This document shows, in pieces, positions 8,732 to 18,679 of a stretch of 25,662 nucleotides of DNA. The stretch is from a virus. The notes under the pieces are model-generated. The model had not been told where the DNA came from. It did no database searches and saw only the letters and a program-made list of their open reading frames with translations. The stretch is from IMG/VR virus record IMGVR_UViG_3300009068_000169, positions 1 to 25,662 of that record; one strand, written 5' to 3'. Made by a program: the position numbers and the translations under genes. Numbering within the stretch: position 1 is the first letter of the stretch; every line of letters starts with the position of its first letter.

Positions 8732-9448
8732 ATGGCAAACATAAAAGTATCTGAATTAACTGAATTAACTTCCCCTACGGCAAGTTCGGCGGATAAATTT
8801 CTACTAATTACAGATTCAAGTTCGGGCATTCCAGTGTCTAAGAAAATATCTTTAAGCACACTTGATACGTTTTTGGACGTTACAAATAGTCATGCGAATG
8901 GCGCATTCAATAAAGCAAACGGTGCATACAATCATGCAAATGCCGCATTTGTTGCTGCCAACACATTTGCATCTAGTTCAGATACCGCCAATGCTGCATT
9001 CATAAAAGCAAACGCAGGAATACTACACGCACAGTCTGCGTTCATCCAAGCAAATGCCGTATTTACACAATCAAATAACTATGTGTGGCCAACTGGTAAT
9101 GCCGCATTTATTCAAGCAAATGCTGTATTTGCACAATCAAATATCTATGTATGGCCAACAGCCAATGCAGCATTTGTTAAAGCAAACTTAGGTCTTACAC
9201 ATGCACAGTCGGCATTCATTACTGCCAATGCTTCTTTCCTTGCAGTCAATACTATTATTGATTTTGCAGCAAGTGCATTTAATAAAGCAAATGGTGCGTA
9301 TGATCAAGCAAATAATGCAAATGCGTATACCGCAGCAAATTTAGCAACCACATTGTGGGCAACATCACCGCCAGCGACAATTGATATTGCAATTGAACGG
9401 TTAGCAAATGCTGTTATAATTCTGCGTGGATACAGTCCAATACCATAA
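8732..9448 (+). CDS. Ala/Asn-heptad fibre-like virion protein between gp7 and gp8
   Basis: A 238-residue protein. Its N-terminus (IKVSELTELTSPTASSADKF, then LLITDSS, ISLSTL) is the short attachment motif seen on many phage tail fibres and related virion proteins. Residues about 50-200 are heptads of the form A-[FY]-x-x-A-N-x (AFNKANG, AYNHANA, AFVAANT, AFIKANA...), likely a long trimeric helical rod with Asn layers. The C-terminus (LWATSPPATIDIAIERLANAV) is another motif I associate with fibres of aquatic T4-like phages. It has a plausible ribosome site (TAGGA) and lies 12 bases after gp7. The exact role is unknown: a small fibre, a baseplate strut or a fibre adaptor are possible. T4 has no equivalent between genes 7 and 8. 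Confidence 0.7.
   Translation: MANIKVSELTELTSPTASSADKFLLITDSSSGIPVSKKISLSTLDTFLDVTNSHANGAFNKANGAYNHANAAFVAANTFASSSDTANAAFIKANAGILHAQSAFIQANAVFTQSNNYVWPTGNAAFIQANAVFAQSNIYVWPTANAAFVKANLGLTHAQSAFITANASFLAVNTIIDFAASAFNKANGAYDQANNANAYTAANLATTLWATSPPATIDIAIERLANAVIILRGYSPIP
9038..9169 (+). repeat. 66-bp tandem duplication in the heptad protein
   Basis: Two adjacent 66-base units (9038-9103 and 9104-9169) encode AFIQANAVFTQSNNYVWPTG and AFIQANAVFAQSNIYVWPTA, each plus NA. They differ at a few bases only. Each unit breaks the heptad rhythm with a YVWPT turn. A flanking pair, HAQSAFIQAN and HAQSAFITAN, suggests an older, larger duplication around it. Confidence 0.85.
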
Positions 9449-9460
9449 TAAATATAAACT

Positions 9461-11020
9461 ATGACCTCAGTAACAACAAAAACATTATCCTATATTACGG
9501 CATCTCAATTTAAAGAGTCGTTTTATGAATTATCGCCAACTATTGGTTATCTGTTTATTGGTAACCATTTAAAGTATGTTGATGAAAATAATCCTCCGAT
9601 TATCAAAGATACCATAGATACGCAAAAAACCATATGGGATAATATGTTTGCGGCAAAAAAGATTGTCGGTAACGATGTTGAGTTTGTATTACCAAGAATC
9701 AATTGGACTGCTAATACAAAATACAAACAGTATGACGACATGATACCCCAAAGCGATTTGTTGACGGGTAACACTTCGTTGAATGTTAAACCCATGTATG
9801 TCATGACAACGGAACGAAATGTTTATAAGTGTGTATCTAACAATGTCTCTGCAAATTCCACAGTAGAACCGTCTGGTGATTTTACTTCTTCAAATGGTAA
9901 TATCTCAACATCTGATGGTTATATTTGGAAATACATGTATAATGTAAAACCATCAAATAAGTTTTTTAATTTGGATTGGATGCCTGCACCCACATCGACT
10001 AATCAAGTCGATTATAGTGTGAATAACATTGGTGTGGTTGATGGCGAATTAACAACCATAGTAGTTCAAAATACGGGTGCTCAATACTATGAAAGTAAAG
10101 TGAGTGCTTTTGCATTTAGTGTTGGTTGTACTTCAATTACTTTAGCAAACACAACCAATGTTGTTGCAAATATGTCTGTGTCTGGAACAGGTATTGCACC
10201 AGAAACATATGTTTCAAGTGTAGATATACCAAACAATAGAATAACATTATCCATAGAAACAACTTCAGGGGGTGGTGTAACTGCGGCAAATCAATTGTCC
10301 ATCTCAACAAGAATTTATATTGATGGTGATGGTACAGGTGTTTCAGCAACTCCAGTGGTCAATACCACTGGACATATAACCAAAGTTACAGTTTCCACAA
10401 TTGGTATTAATTACTCACGTGCCAACGGATACATTTATGGAACAGGCACTGGAGCAAACACCGCAAATGTTCGTTGCATCTTGTCGCCAAAATACGGTCA
10501 TGCATTGAATCCTGCAAGGGAACTTGCCGCAACAAACGTAATGATTTCTTCTCGTATCGGTGAGATTGATACAACAGAAAATGGTAAAATACCAGCAAAT
10601 ACAACAATTCGACAATACGGGATTTTTGTTGACCCGCATAAATATGGGGATGCAAATGTAGTTTCAGCAATAAATGCCAACTCAGTCATTTCGCAAACTA
10701 CCGATGTTTCTATAGTTGCTGGCGCACCATATTTTATAGATGAATTTGTTTATCAAGGTTCTTCATCCGCTACGGCATCTGCTTATGGGTTTATACTTGA
10801 CCAGACATCCACTGTCATTAAATTGACGAATGTAAAAGGTACAATAGCAACTGGTGTTCCATTTGTCGGTGTGAATTCTGGAGTTAGTAGGTTGGTTGTT
10901 AGTGTAACTAATCCAGAATTTGAACCATACAGCGGCGATTTACTATACGTGGAAAATACAAATAAGATTACACGTGCAGATGGACAAGCAGAGAATTTAA
11001 AACTTATTGTTAGATTTTAA
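9461..11020 (+). CDS. gp8: Baseplate wedge protein gp8 with inserted beta-modules
   Basis: A 519-residue wedge protein (T4 gp8 has 334). T4-like features are IWDNMFAAKKIVGNDVEFVL and PRINW near residues 49-81 (T4: MWTHMMGTVKVL, PRRDW), a SDGYIWKYMYNV block near 150 (T4: GDGYVWEYLFEI) and the C-terminal SGDLLYVENTNKITRADGQA then ENLKLIVRF (T4: SGEMIYMENRPPIIMAMDQT, EEINILFTF). The extra length is mainly residues about 195-340, which are GxxY-type repeats with a nested ~69-residue module. gp8 dimers sit on the outer side of each wedge, binding gp7 and the gp10 region in T4. No good Shine-Dalgarno is visible. Confidence 0.88.
   Translation: MTSVTTKTLSYITASQFKESFYELSPTIGYLFIGNHLKYVDENNPPIIKDTIDTQKTIWDNMFAAKKIVGNDVEFVLPRINWTANTKYKQYDDMIPQSDLLTGNTSLNVKPMYVMTTERNVYKCVSNNVSANSTVEPSGDFTSSNGNISTSDGYIWKYMYNVKPSNKFFNLDWMPAPTSTNQVDYSVNNIGVVDGELTTIVVQNTGAQYYESKVSAFAFSVGCTSITLANTTNVVANMSVSGTGIAPETYVSSVDIPNNRITLSIETTSGGGVTAANQLSISTRIYIDGDGTGVSATPVVNTTGHITKVTVSTIGINYSRANGYIYGTGTGANTANVRCILSPKYGHALNPARELAATNVMISSRIGEIDTTENGKIPANTTIRQYGIFVDPHKYGDANVVSAINANSVISQTTDVSIVAGAPYFIDEFVYQGSSSATASAYGFILDQTSTVIKLTNVKGTIATGVPFVGVNSGVSRLVVSVTNPEFEPYSGDLLYVENTNKITRADGQAENLKLIVRF
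10103..10309 (+). repeat. ~69-residue module inserted in a beta-repeat of gp8
   Basis: CTSITLANTTNVVANMSVSG, TGIAPETYVSSVDIPNNRIT, LSIET. It resembles the ISGTTMTV module in layout (strand, 'M-x-V-x-G-T-G-I-x-x-x-T-x-V', strand) but with a different end. It separates NTGAQYYES from RIYIDGDGTGVSATPVV, parts that are contiguous in the gp6 copy of the repeat. Confidence 0.65.
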
Positions 11021-11030
11021 AGGTTAATAA

Positions 11031-14000
11031 ATGGCACTTACTACAAATTTTAATACTGATCCTTACTACGATGATTTCGATGATAATAAAGATTTTCATC
11101 GAATTTTATACAAACCAGGATATGCAGTTCAGTCCCGTGAATTAACACAATCTCAAACAATACTTCAAGACCAAATTAAAAAATTTGGTAATCATGTTTT
11201 TACCAGTGGTTCTGTTGTAACTGGTGCCCAAATTTCAATTCAAAATACCGCTTATCTAAACATATCTTCAACATACGGCTCTTCAGATATCGGTTATATT
11301 AATTTTGATAAACAAACGATTTATAATACAGCAAATACTAAACGTGCATATGTATTAAAATCATATGATGCAATTACTGCAAACAGTGAACCAATTCAAT
11401 TTATTATTAATCAAGTTTTTGGTGATCCTTTTGTTGCAGGGGAAACAATATACACCGCAAACACTGATTCAAATTCAGTAGCATATTATGCGAATGTATC
11501 AAGCACTGGAACACCAGTTGGTAATAACTCATCGTTTTCAATTAATGACGGTGTATTTTATTATGAAGGATTCTTTGTAAAGAATCAACCACAAACTGTA
11601 GCAATCAGTAAATACGATAGGAAAGGAAATGCTCTTATTGGTTTTGTGGTATCTGAAGATATTATTGATTACACCGAAGATACTTCGTTGTTAGATCCAG
11701 CACAGAGTTCTTCTAATTTCCAAGCACCAGGTGCAGATCGTTATAAGATTACTTTAACTCTTGATAAACGCAACCTTGATAGTACAGACTTAACTAAGTT
11801 TATTGAACTTGCACAATTTAAAAATGGTCGTCCTTTATCAGTAGTAGAAACTCCAATTTATGGTCCGTTAAAAGATGAGTTGGCACGCAGAACATATGAT
11901 GAGTCTGGCGATTATATTGTTAAAAATTTCGAAATCTTTTTAGAAGATAACACCCAAAATACTGCATTTGCAAATGCCATATTCAGTCCAGGTAAAGGTT
12001 ATGTACGTGGTTATGAATATGGTACTGGCGGTGCAACATCTATCACTTTCGCAAAACCTAGAACTCTTGTAAGTGTTAATAATCAGAGAGTTAGTTCAGA
12101 CTATGGTTATTATGTTTATGCGAATGGTTTTTATGGTTCGTTTGCAACAAATCAATATGCAAATGTAGATATTCTTGCCGTAGATTCTGGAGTTGCTCGG
12201 TCATATCTGGTTAGTAGCACAAATGGAGTTACTGGAAATACAGCAAATATTTCTAATGTAACTATCGGTACAGCAAAGGTTAAACTATTATCATTTGTTT
12301 CGACTGGTGCGGATGAACGTACTGCTAACAATTACATCTATAAAATGTATTTGACTGATATCAATACCAAATCTTTGCTCAATTCTACAACTGGATATGG
12401 ATATAATGCAGCAAGTGGTTCTACCACAACAATTGTTCATCCAGATGGTTTTCCAGCAAACGTAGGTTTATATATTGGTTCGACTATTCGAATCACACAG
12501 GGTGGTCAATGGGCTGATGGACCACGAATGGTTAAAGACTATGATGCAGCATCAAGAACTATTACTGTGGATCGTCCATATTCTGTAGCAGTTAATGCTG
12601 GTTCTAGATTTATGATTGACTATAAATTTACTGATGCTGAATCTTTTATTGTGAAAACTTCTGCTGGCGAATTGCTTGCCGCAGCAAATGTTCATCCTTA
12701 TTCTAAAGATGTAACCAGTACAATACCAGGAGTAACTCCATATGTTTATTATCAACCAGCGTTTGTTTCAGATATAAAAAATGAACCTTTATTATTAAGA
12801 ATTGGTAAGAATAATGTTGCTGACAATACGATTGCTGATTTTAGTTATTCATATAAAAGACTATATCAAAGTGTGGCATTCAGTTCAGGTATTTCCACTG
12901 CATTATCTGTTGGTGTAGGTGAGTCTTTACCAACGGCATCGTCCGAAGATTTGAAACGTAAAAACTATACCATTATTCCAACATCTACAGGTCATGTCAC
13001 TTACGGTAAAGGTTATCCTGTATCATCAGCAGACTTTAGTGTTGATACGGATTCCCGTACGATAACGGTAACTGGTGGTTATAGTTTTACTGCGAACGTG
13101 TATGCAACAATTAATGCATCAAATCCAACATCGAAAACTAAAACATTCACTAAACCAAGTATGACATTGATTCCAGCAGCAGGTGGTGCTGCTAATGATA
13201 TCTTTGGCAACGGTATGGTTTACATGACAAGTGTTTATGGCCAAACTCAAATTACCGAAACTTCTGCTGATGTTGGCACTGCTACTGGTACTGTAACAAT
13301 GTCTGGTACCACTATGACTGTTGTGAGTGTAACTGCTGGAAAATTTGTTGTCGGTATGAAGATTACTGGTGTAAATTCCATCGATGGAATCGTTAATGGA
13401 ACAACAATTACCGCTTTAGGTTCTGGTGCTGGTTATGCTGGTACATATACTGTAGATCGTTCAAGTGGAACAATATCGGGTGCAGTATCAGTTACTGGTG
13501 TTAAAGAAAGTTTTATTATTAAAACTCCTGGAGTAAAACAGTATCTGTATGCTGGAGACGTACATTCAATTAATGCTGTTTTTGATTTTGAAGGACAAGC
13601 AATTAACGATACAAATTATGCTACTGTACTTGCTAATCCATCAGCAAACATAACTTCACGGTATACTTTAGATACTGGACAGAAAGATTCATACTATGAT
13701 TGGGGTGCAATCATACTCAAACAAGGACAACCAGCACCAAAAGGACCTCTGTTAATTCGTTACAATAGGTTTAGATCAACAGGTACAGGTTTCTTTAACG
13801 TTGATTCTTACACACGATTAGGTAAACAATCTGATGGTGGAAATGGATTGGATTATGGTTATATACCAGAATATGTTTCCGAAGATGGCACAACTTATAG
13901 ACTCCAAGATTATCTAGATTTCAGACCAGTCCGTAAAGATGCCGTAAATGCATTTACTTCCAAAAACTTTGTGTTTGATGTGGAAGAAGCAAGTTCTGGT

Positions 14001-17000
14001 CCTAAAATTAGTGATCCAGAACAAACTGTTCTTCTAGATTATTCTTATTATTTGCCACGTATAGACCGAGTTGTTCTTAATAGAGTTGGTCCAAAAATTG
14101 AAGTGTTGCCTGGTAATCCGTCAGAAACTCCTAGTGCTCCAGAGGAACCTGAAGGAACAATGACACTTTATACATTGTCACATCCAGCATACCTATCTGA
14201 TCCTGCGGCTACTTTAATTAAGTTTTATAAAAATAGACGCTATACGATGAAAGATATTGGAACTCTTGAAAAACGTATTGAAAATCTTGAGGTTTATCAG
14301 ACGTTGACTATTGCAGAACTTTCTGTAATGAATAAAGATGATAGGACAACTAAAGATCCACTTGGTGTATCTAGACCAAAAAATGGTATATTTGTAGATA
14401 CTTTTGTTGATAAAACTGGTTCTGCAATTACTAATGACGATTATTTGGCAGCAATAGATCACTTAGATAATTTGTGTCGTGGATCATATACCATCAAATC
14501 AACTAAATTGGCAAAAACTACAGGAACTGATATTAATGTGGTTACTAATGGTCCATTGTTAATGTTAAACTCAACAACAGAATCATTTGTAGTTGCGAAC
14601 AAAGCATCAAAACCACTTAATGTTAATCCATTTAATGTTGTTAATTTTCTTGGTACTGTTGCTATTGAACCAAATTCTGATGTTTGGAAATCCGTAGATC
14701 GTGTAGAAAAATTACAAGTTGATTTAACTGGTGGTCAAGATGCAAAAGATGCATGGAATTCAATTGAAAGTACAACATGGGGTCCATGGAAACCAAATTG
14801 GACAACATCATCTAAAACTTCTAGCGACACTCAAATCATAGGTGTTACATCTGGTAAAACTGTAACCAGAGAAAAAGGGCCAGGTGGAAATTTAAAAGAA
14901 ACAAGTTGGACGGACACCACTTATAAAACCACAAATACTACTGTTACAACTGACAAAATTACAGCAGCGAAACAAGGTGTAACTACATCAATTAAAGCAC
15001 AAGTATTAACTGCCGATTTAGGTGATAGATTATTGGATGTTAGTATTGTCACATACATGAGACCGATTGATATTTTAACACTAGCAACAAAATTTAAACC
15101 TTATACTGCATTGCATGGTCGTTTTGATAATGTTAAAATTGATGATAAGATTATGGGTTTAAATCGGTTCACTATAACTGGCGACTCTGTAGCACTAGAA
15201 ACCAAAATTGGAAATCAAGAAAGAGTTAATTTATTTGATAGCGTTTCTGGTGCTGAAGTTGGTGCAGGACTGGCCGCTTTAACTTCAGGTAAAAATTTCT
15301 GGCTTGTAAATTTTGTACCAAGTTCTACATATGGTACTTGGAATACTACCAATTTAACTCAAACTGGAATTAGGGTTGTGGGTACAGTGTCGGGAAAGAC
15401 ATACACATGTAAATCTTGGGCACACTATCAAGGTCGACCATCCGCAGCATCAACTACAACAATTACCCTTTCACCTGCTGCTGGTGGTTCAAGTGGAATT
15501 GCTGATTATGTCGGTCAACTTTTAACCATTGTTGATGGTCCAGGTAAAGGTTCAGTAAACAGAATTTCTGCTTACGATGCAGCAACACGTATTGCTACCA
15601 TTGAGGGTTCGTGGCTTGTATTGCCAACCACAGATTCTCAATACTCAATAGGTTTATTGGAAACTGATGAGTATGGTTCCGCTGCCGCTGTAACTAAAAT
15701 TCCAGGCAATACTTTCCGCACAGGTGAAAAGATTATTCGTCTAATTGATGATGAGTTTAATAATACTGAAAATTCCAGAACAAATGGTGAAACAAGTTTC
15801 TTTGCACAAGGCGTGATTACAAAAAATCAAGAAACTTCAATATCAGTATTTACACCTAAAATTGCAGAGAAAAAAGATGTGACGGAATCGTTTACCGTAT
15901 CAAAACAAGATGTTCAATCTAAAAGTTCCATAAGCATAGGACATAATGTAGATGGTGTGCGTTATTTCGATCCTCTTGCACAAACATTTTTGGTAAATCA
16001 AAAAGATTATCCACAGGGTGTAATTATTGATAGTATCCGAGTTTGTTTTAGAACCAAAGATGTAGCAATTCCAGTCACATGTCAAATTCGTCCTGTTATT
16101 AATGGATACCCCTCTTCATCAATAACATATCCATATGCTGAAGTTACATTGACACCAGATAAGGTACAACTTACAAAAACTCCAAATCTTTCGGATTCGG
16201 CAAAATATACTGAATTCAAATTTGATGTTCCTGTTCACTTACAACCTGGAGAGCATTCGTTTGTTCTGTTATCGAACAGTAATGGATATGAAACATATGT
16301 TGGTGAGATTGGCGCAACTGATATTTACACCAATACTAAAATTTCTGAACAACCGTACACTGGTTCATTATTCTTATCTCAAAATGGATCAACTTGGACC
16401 GCAGATCAAACTGCTGACATTATGTTTAGCATCCAGAAAAAAGTATTTTCTACAGATGTTGGATATGGTTTCTTTGAAGTTGATTTGAGTGACATTTCTA
16501 CTGTGGGTACCGCATCAATTTCAGGAACCACAATGACTGTTAGTAGTCAATCTTTTGGTGGAAATGATTCTGATATTGCAAAATTTAAATCATGGACAAA
16601 TGGTGGTGCTGCGTTTGCAGTTGGTCAAACAATCCGCGGAACTGGAATCACAACAGGAACAACAATTACTGCGTTAGGTACTGGAAGTGGCAGCACAGGT
16701 ACTTACACAGTTAGTCCAAGTCAAACTGTGTCAAGTACACCAATTTATGCTGGAAATGATTCTTATTTTGACTTGATGCATTTTATGACAAGTGAGGCAA
16801 AACCAGATCAAACTGGAACTCTATATGAGTTTATATCTGAAGGCGATAGTGGTTCTCAACATCCTTATATTAGAATTATACCAGATATTGATTATAGAAT
16901 GACTGATGGTTATGGTCGCAGAAAATTAAATTTTGCAACAGGAAATCCAACGTTTAAAATGCGTATAGCATTAAATACTATAAATCGTGATGTTTCGCCA

Positions 17001-17969
17001 ATGATTGATATCAATCGTTTAAATATATTAACAATTAAAAATAGAATTAATAATTTACCATTGTTGGATTCTAATCTTTCTATTACGGGTGGAACTGGTT
17101 ACACTCATTTAGCAATTGATGTTTCTGGTGGTGGTGGTTCTGGAGCAAATGCTAAACCAACATTAACTGCAGGTGTTTTAACTGGTATAACGTTTGATAG
17201 TATAGGGAGTGGTTATACCACATCCCCAACATTAACTCTTCGTAGACCTGCCAATGCTGTTGGTACTGCTGCAATTGCTTCAACAACATTGACAGTTAGT
17301 TCGGTAGATTCTGGTGTTTATGCAGTTGGTCAAATTCTTAGTGGTTCTAGCGTTACTCCAGGAACAACAATTACTGCGTTAGGAACTGGAACTGGTGGTG
17401 TCGGTACGTACACTGTTAGTCCAAGTGGAACAACATCAAGCACAACAATTACTGGCACATATGGTGGTTCTGGTGCAATTGTGCAATATAATGGTGAAGA
17501 TTGGTCAACTGGTGGTAATTCTGAGATTCGACACATCACTAAGAAAATTGCATTAGCAACTGGATTTGATGCGGGTGATATTCGTGTCTATATGGATGTG
17601 TATAAACCACCAAGTTCAGGATTCTTGGTGTATTATAAAGCACTATCTACTTCAGATACCGCTTCATTCGAAAGTCTGAAATGGAATTTGATGACACAAT
17701 TGGATAATAATTTGGTAAACTTTATTTCAGAAGATGAAGGAGATTTCCGTGAGTTTGCGTTTGCACCAGGAACTAAAGGAACTGCTGATAACAATATTGC
17801 ATATACTTCTAACGGTTCAACGTATAAAGACTTTGCTGTTTTTGCAATTAAGGTAGTCATGTATGGAACTACTACCGTAGATGTTCCTAAATTCACGAAT
17901 TTGAGAGTTGTGGCATTACCATCAGCAACAATAACATCATCATACACTACAAGTAAAATTGTAGCATAA
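11031..17969 (+). CDS. Giant DUF4815-type tail/baseplate structural protein
   Basis: A 2312-residue protein. The N-terminus (residues 1-57: [46 protein letters not shown]) is the DUF4815-type head of large tail proteins in T4-like aquatic phages. Further conserved-looking landmarks are DFRPV at 963-967, [17 protein letters not shown] at 1071-1087, [15 protein letters not shown] near 1344, [10 protein letters not shown] at 1646-1655 and [20 protein letters not shown] from 2165. Three ISGTTMTV modules (residues about 754-823, 1827-1906, 2078-2143) and one GxGYTTSP repeat sit between these landmarks, so they look like insertions. It follows gp8 with a ribosome site (AAAGG) and occupies the place of T4 genes 9-10. 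A role as the outer baseplate protein or fibre attachment point is inference. Confidence 0.8.
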   Translation: MALTTNFNTDPYYDDFDDNKDFHRILYKPGYAVQSRELTQSQTILQDQIKKFGNHVFTSGSVVTGAQISIQNTAYLNISSTYGSSDIGYINFDKQTIYNTANTKRAYVLKSYDAITANSEPIQFIINQVFGDPFVAGETIYTANTDSNSVAYYANVSSTGTPVGNNSSFSINDGVFYYEGFFVKNQPQTVAISKYDRKGNALIGFVVSEDIIDYTEDTSLLDPAQSSSNFQAPGADRYKITLTLDKRNLDSTDLTKFIELAQFKNGRPLSVVETPIYGPLKDELARRTYDESGDYIVKNFEIFLEDNTQNTAFANAIFSPGKGYVRGYEYGTGGATSITFAKPRTLVSVNNQRVSSDYGYYVYANGFYGSFATNQYANVDILAVDSGVARSYLVSSTNGVTGNTANISNVTIGTAKVKLLSFVSTGADERTANNYIYKMYLTDINTKSLLNSTTGYGYNAASGSTTTIVHPDGFPANVGLYIGSTIRITQGGQWADGPRMVKDYDAASRTITVDRPYSVAVNAGSRFMIDYKFTDAESFIVKTSAGELLAAANVHPYSKDVTSTIPGVTPYVYYQPAFVSDIKNEPLLLRIGKNNVADNTIADFSYSYKRLYQSVAFSSGISTALSVGVGESLPTASSEDLKRKNYTIIPTSTGHVTYGKGYPVSSADFSVDTDSRTITVTGGYSFTANVYATINASNPTSKTKTFTKPSMTLIPAAGGAANDIFGNGMVYMTSVYGQTQITETSADVGTATGTVTMSGTTMTVVSVTAGKFVVGMKITGVNSIDGIVNGTTITALGSGAGYAGTYTVDRSSGTISGAVSVTGVKESFIIKTPGVKQYLYAGDVHSINAVFDFEGQAINDTNYATVLANPSANITSRYTLDTGQKDSYYDWGAIILKQGQPAPKGPLLIRYNRFRSTGTGFFNVDSYTRLGKQSDGGNGLDYGYIPEYVSEDGTTYRLQDYLDFRPVRKDAVNAFTSKNFVFDVEEASSGPKISDPEQTVLLDYSYYLPRIDRVVLNRVGPKIEVLPGNPSETPSAPEEPEGTMTLYTLSHPAYLSDPAATLIKFYKNRRYTMKDIGTLEKRIENLEVYQTLTIAELSVMNKDDRTTKDPLGVSRPKNGIFVDTFVDKTGSAITNDDYLAAIDHLDNLCRGSYTIKSTKLAKTTGTDINVVTNGPLLMLNSTTESFVVANKASKPLNVNPFNVVNFLGTVAIEPNSDVWKSVDRVEKLQVDLTGGQDAKDAWNSIESTTWGPWKPNWTTSSKTSSDTQIIGVTSGKTVTREKGPGGNLKETSWTDTTYKTTNTTVTTDKITAAKQGVTTSIKAQVLTADLGDRLLDVSIVTYMRPIDILTLATKFKPYTALHGRFDNVKIDDKIMGLNRFTITGDSVALETKIGNQERVNLFDSVSGAEVGAGLAALTSGKNFWLVNFVPSSTYGTWNTTNLTQTGIRVVGTVSGKTYTCKSWAHYQGRPSAASTTTITLSPAAGGSSGIADYVGQLLTIVDGPGKGSVNRISAYDAATRIATIEGSWLVLPTTDSQYSIGLLETDEYGSAAAVTKIPGNTFRTGEKIIRLIDDEFNNTENSRTNGETSFFAQGVITKNQETSISVFTPKIAEKKDVTESFTVSKQDVQSKSSISIGHNVDGVRYFDPLAQTFLVNQKDYPQGVIIDSIRVCFRTKDVAIPVTCQIRPVINGYPSSSITYPYAEVTLTPDKVQLTKTPNLSDSAKYTEFKFDVPVHLQPGEHSFVLLSNSNGYETYVGEIGATDIYTNTKISEQPYTGSLFLSQNGSTWTADQTADIMFSIQKKVFSTDVGYGFFEVDLSDISTVGTASISGTTMTVSSQSFGGNDSDIAKFKSWTNGGAAFAVGQTIRGTGITTGTTITALGTGSGSTGTYTVSPSQTVSSTPIYAGNDSYFDLMHFMTSEAKPDQTGTLYEFISEGDSGSQHPYIRIIPDIDYRMTDGYGRRKLNFATGNPTFKMRIALNTINRDVSPMIDINRLNILTIKNRINNLPLLDSNLSITGGTGYTHLAIDVSGGGGSGANAKPTLTAGVLTGITFDSIGSGYTTSPTLTLRRPANAVGTAAIASTTLTVSSVDSGVYAVGQILSGSSVTPGTTITALGTGTGGVGTYTVSPSGTTSSTTITGTYGGSGAIVQYNGEDWSTGGNSEIRHITKKIALATGFDAGDIRVYMDVYKPPSSGFLVYYKALSTSDTASFESLKWNLMTQLDNNLVNFISEDEGDFREFAFAPGTKGTADNNIAYTSNGSTYKDFAVFAIKVVMYGTTTVDVPKFTNLRVVALPSATITSSYTTSKIVA
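13290..13500 (+). repeat. ISGTTMTV module, copy 4 (DUF4815 protein)
   Basis: [44 protein letters not shown]. It lies between a SADVGTAT segment and a [10 protein letters not shown] segment of the large protein. Confidence 0.8.
16509..16749 (+). repeat. ISGTTMTV module, copy 5 (DUF4815 protein)
   Basis: [12 protein letters not shown], an extra Asp/Ser/Lys-rich loop of about 20 residues, [38 protein letters not shown]. It interrupts the region between [14 protein letters not shown] and [15 protein letters not shown]. It shares a 25-base exact match (16654-16678) with copy 6. Confidence 0.82.
17262..17460 (+). repeat. ISGTTMTV module, copy 6 (DUF4815 protein)
   Basis: [57 protein letters not shown]. 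It follows a [15 protein letters not shown] repeat unit and precedes [11 protein letters not shown], which looks like the rest of that unit. It contains the 25-base match at 17359-17383. Confidence 0.82.
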
Positions 17970-17979
17970 TGGGAAAATC

Positions 17980-18216
17980 ATGTACGTACCTATAAAAGAT
18001 AAAAAAGATTTTGTTAGAGATATATCTAATAAAGCAATTCTAAATACGAACATGGAAGAATTGAAAACGTATTATGCTGAGAGAGATTTGGCAATAAAAA
18101 GAAATGAGGAAAAGTTAATGATGGAACAGAAAGTAAATAAACTAGAGGAAGATATTACGGACATCAAACAGATGCTCCGTGAACTTGTGCAAATGAGAAA
18201 CCCAAATGGCAATTAA
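17980..18216 (+). CDS. Small coiled-coil protein at the head of the fibre locus
   Basis: A 78-residue, highly charged protein. The N-terminus (MYVPIKDKKDFVRDISNKAI, LNTN) is a pattern I recall from small proteins encoded in tail regions of T4-like aquatic phages. Residues about 25-70 are Lys/Glu/Leu-rich with heptad-like spacing (VNKLEEDITDIKQMLRELV), so a helical coiled coil is likely. No membrane segment or signal is seen. It begins 10 bases after the DUF4815 gene behind a GGGAAA ribosome site and overlaps the next gene by 11 bases. Its size and helical nature recall the T4 fibre chaperone gp57A (79 residues), but I see no sequence similarity, so a chaperone role is only a guess; a small virion protein is equally possible. 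Confidence 0.75.
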   Translation: MYVPIKDKKDFVRDISNKAILNTNMEELKTYYAERDLAIKRNEEKLMMEQKVNKLEEDITDIKQMLRELVQMRNPNGN

Positions 18217-18643
18217 TCAAGTATCCACATCAAACACATTCCAAGAATGGTTAACTACCACTGGTCTTTTAATTGCAACCGCAAATGCATTGACTGATCA
18301 TTCTCCAGGACAAGTATTTACTTCTAATACAATTTTAGAAATCACTGGTTCTGATGCTCGGTTCAATGTTCGTACAAGTGGCAACATTAATACCTTTGGT
18401 GCAAATACTGCCAACATTGCAAACATATCGATTGTTGGTGCTAGTGGTATACCAGGACATGCCAGCAGAATCACTGTACCAGGTAACGTATCGGTTAGTC
18501 AAAATATTACCACAGGCAATCTAACTATGACTGGTGTTCTTGATGGACCCACTAGACTTATTGGTGGTGCAAACAATGCAATTTATCAGACAATTACCAA
18601 TGCTGTCGATACGGCAATTGCTATGTCCATCATTATCAATTGA
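18206..18643 (+). CDS. Fibre-like virion protein, 145 residues
   Basis: The N-terminus (MAINQVSTSNTFQEWLTTTG, then ATANALTD) is a recurrent head motif of fibre-like proteins in T4-like aquatic phages. The rest is short beta-strands rich in Asn/Thr/Ile (FTSNTILEI, NINTFGANTANIANISIVG, VPGNVSVSQNITTGNLTMTG), as in beta-helical or beta-prism fibre shafts. There is no long coiled coil. The start lies inside the last codons of the preceding gene (11-base overlap), which implies coupled expression. It ends in TGA just before a promoter-like gap. I cannot name a receptor-binding domain, and it is short for a full fibre, so it may be an adaptor or a reduced fibre. Confidence 0.72.
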   Translation: MAINQVSTSNTFQEWLTTTGLLIATANALTDHSPGQVFTSNTILEITGSDARFNVRTSGNINTFGANTANIANISIVGASGIPGHASRITVPGNVSVSQNITTGNLTMTGVLDGPTRLIGGANNAIYQTITNAVDTAIAMSIIIN

Positions 18644-18648
18644 TGTAG

Positions 18649-18656
18649 TATAAATA
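18649..18656 (+). promoter_or_regulatory. T4-type late promoter box TATAAATA
   Basis: An exact TATAAATA octamer lies in the 36-base gap between the 145- and 108-residue protein genes. In T4 this box alone (no -35 element) directs late transcription with the sigma factor gp55. Transcription would start near 18662, leaving a leader of about 18 bases with AGGGG at 18670-18674, 5 bases before the ATG at 18680. Confidence 0.65.
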
Positions 18657-18679
18657 TTTAAAAACAATTAGGGGTTTTA

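Noticed and set aside
3656-17969. Group I intron or homing endonuclease as the cause of the enlarged gp7 and DUF4815 genes
   Set aside because: The frames are continuous through the inserts, which encode beta-repeat modules. No LAGLIDADG, GIY-YIG or HNH motif was seen.
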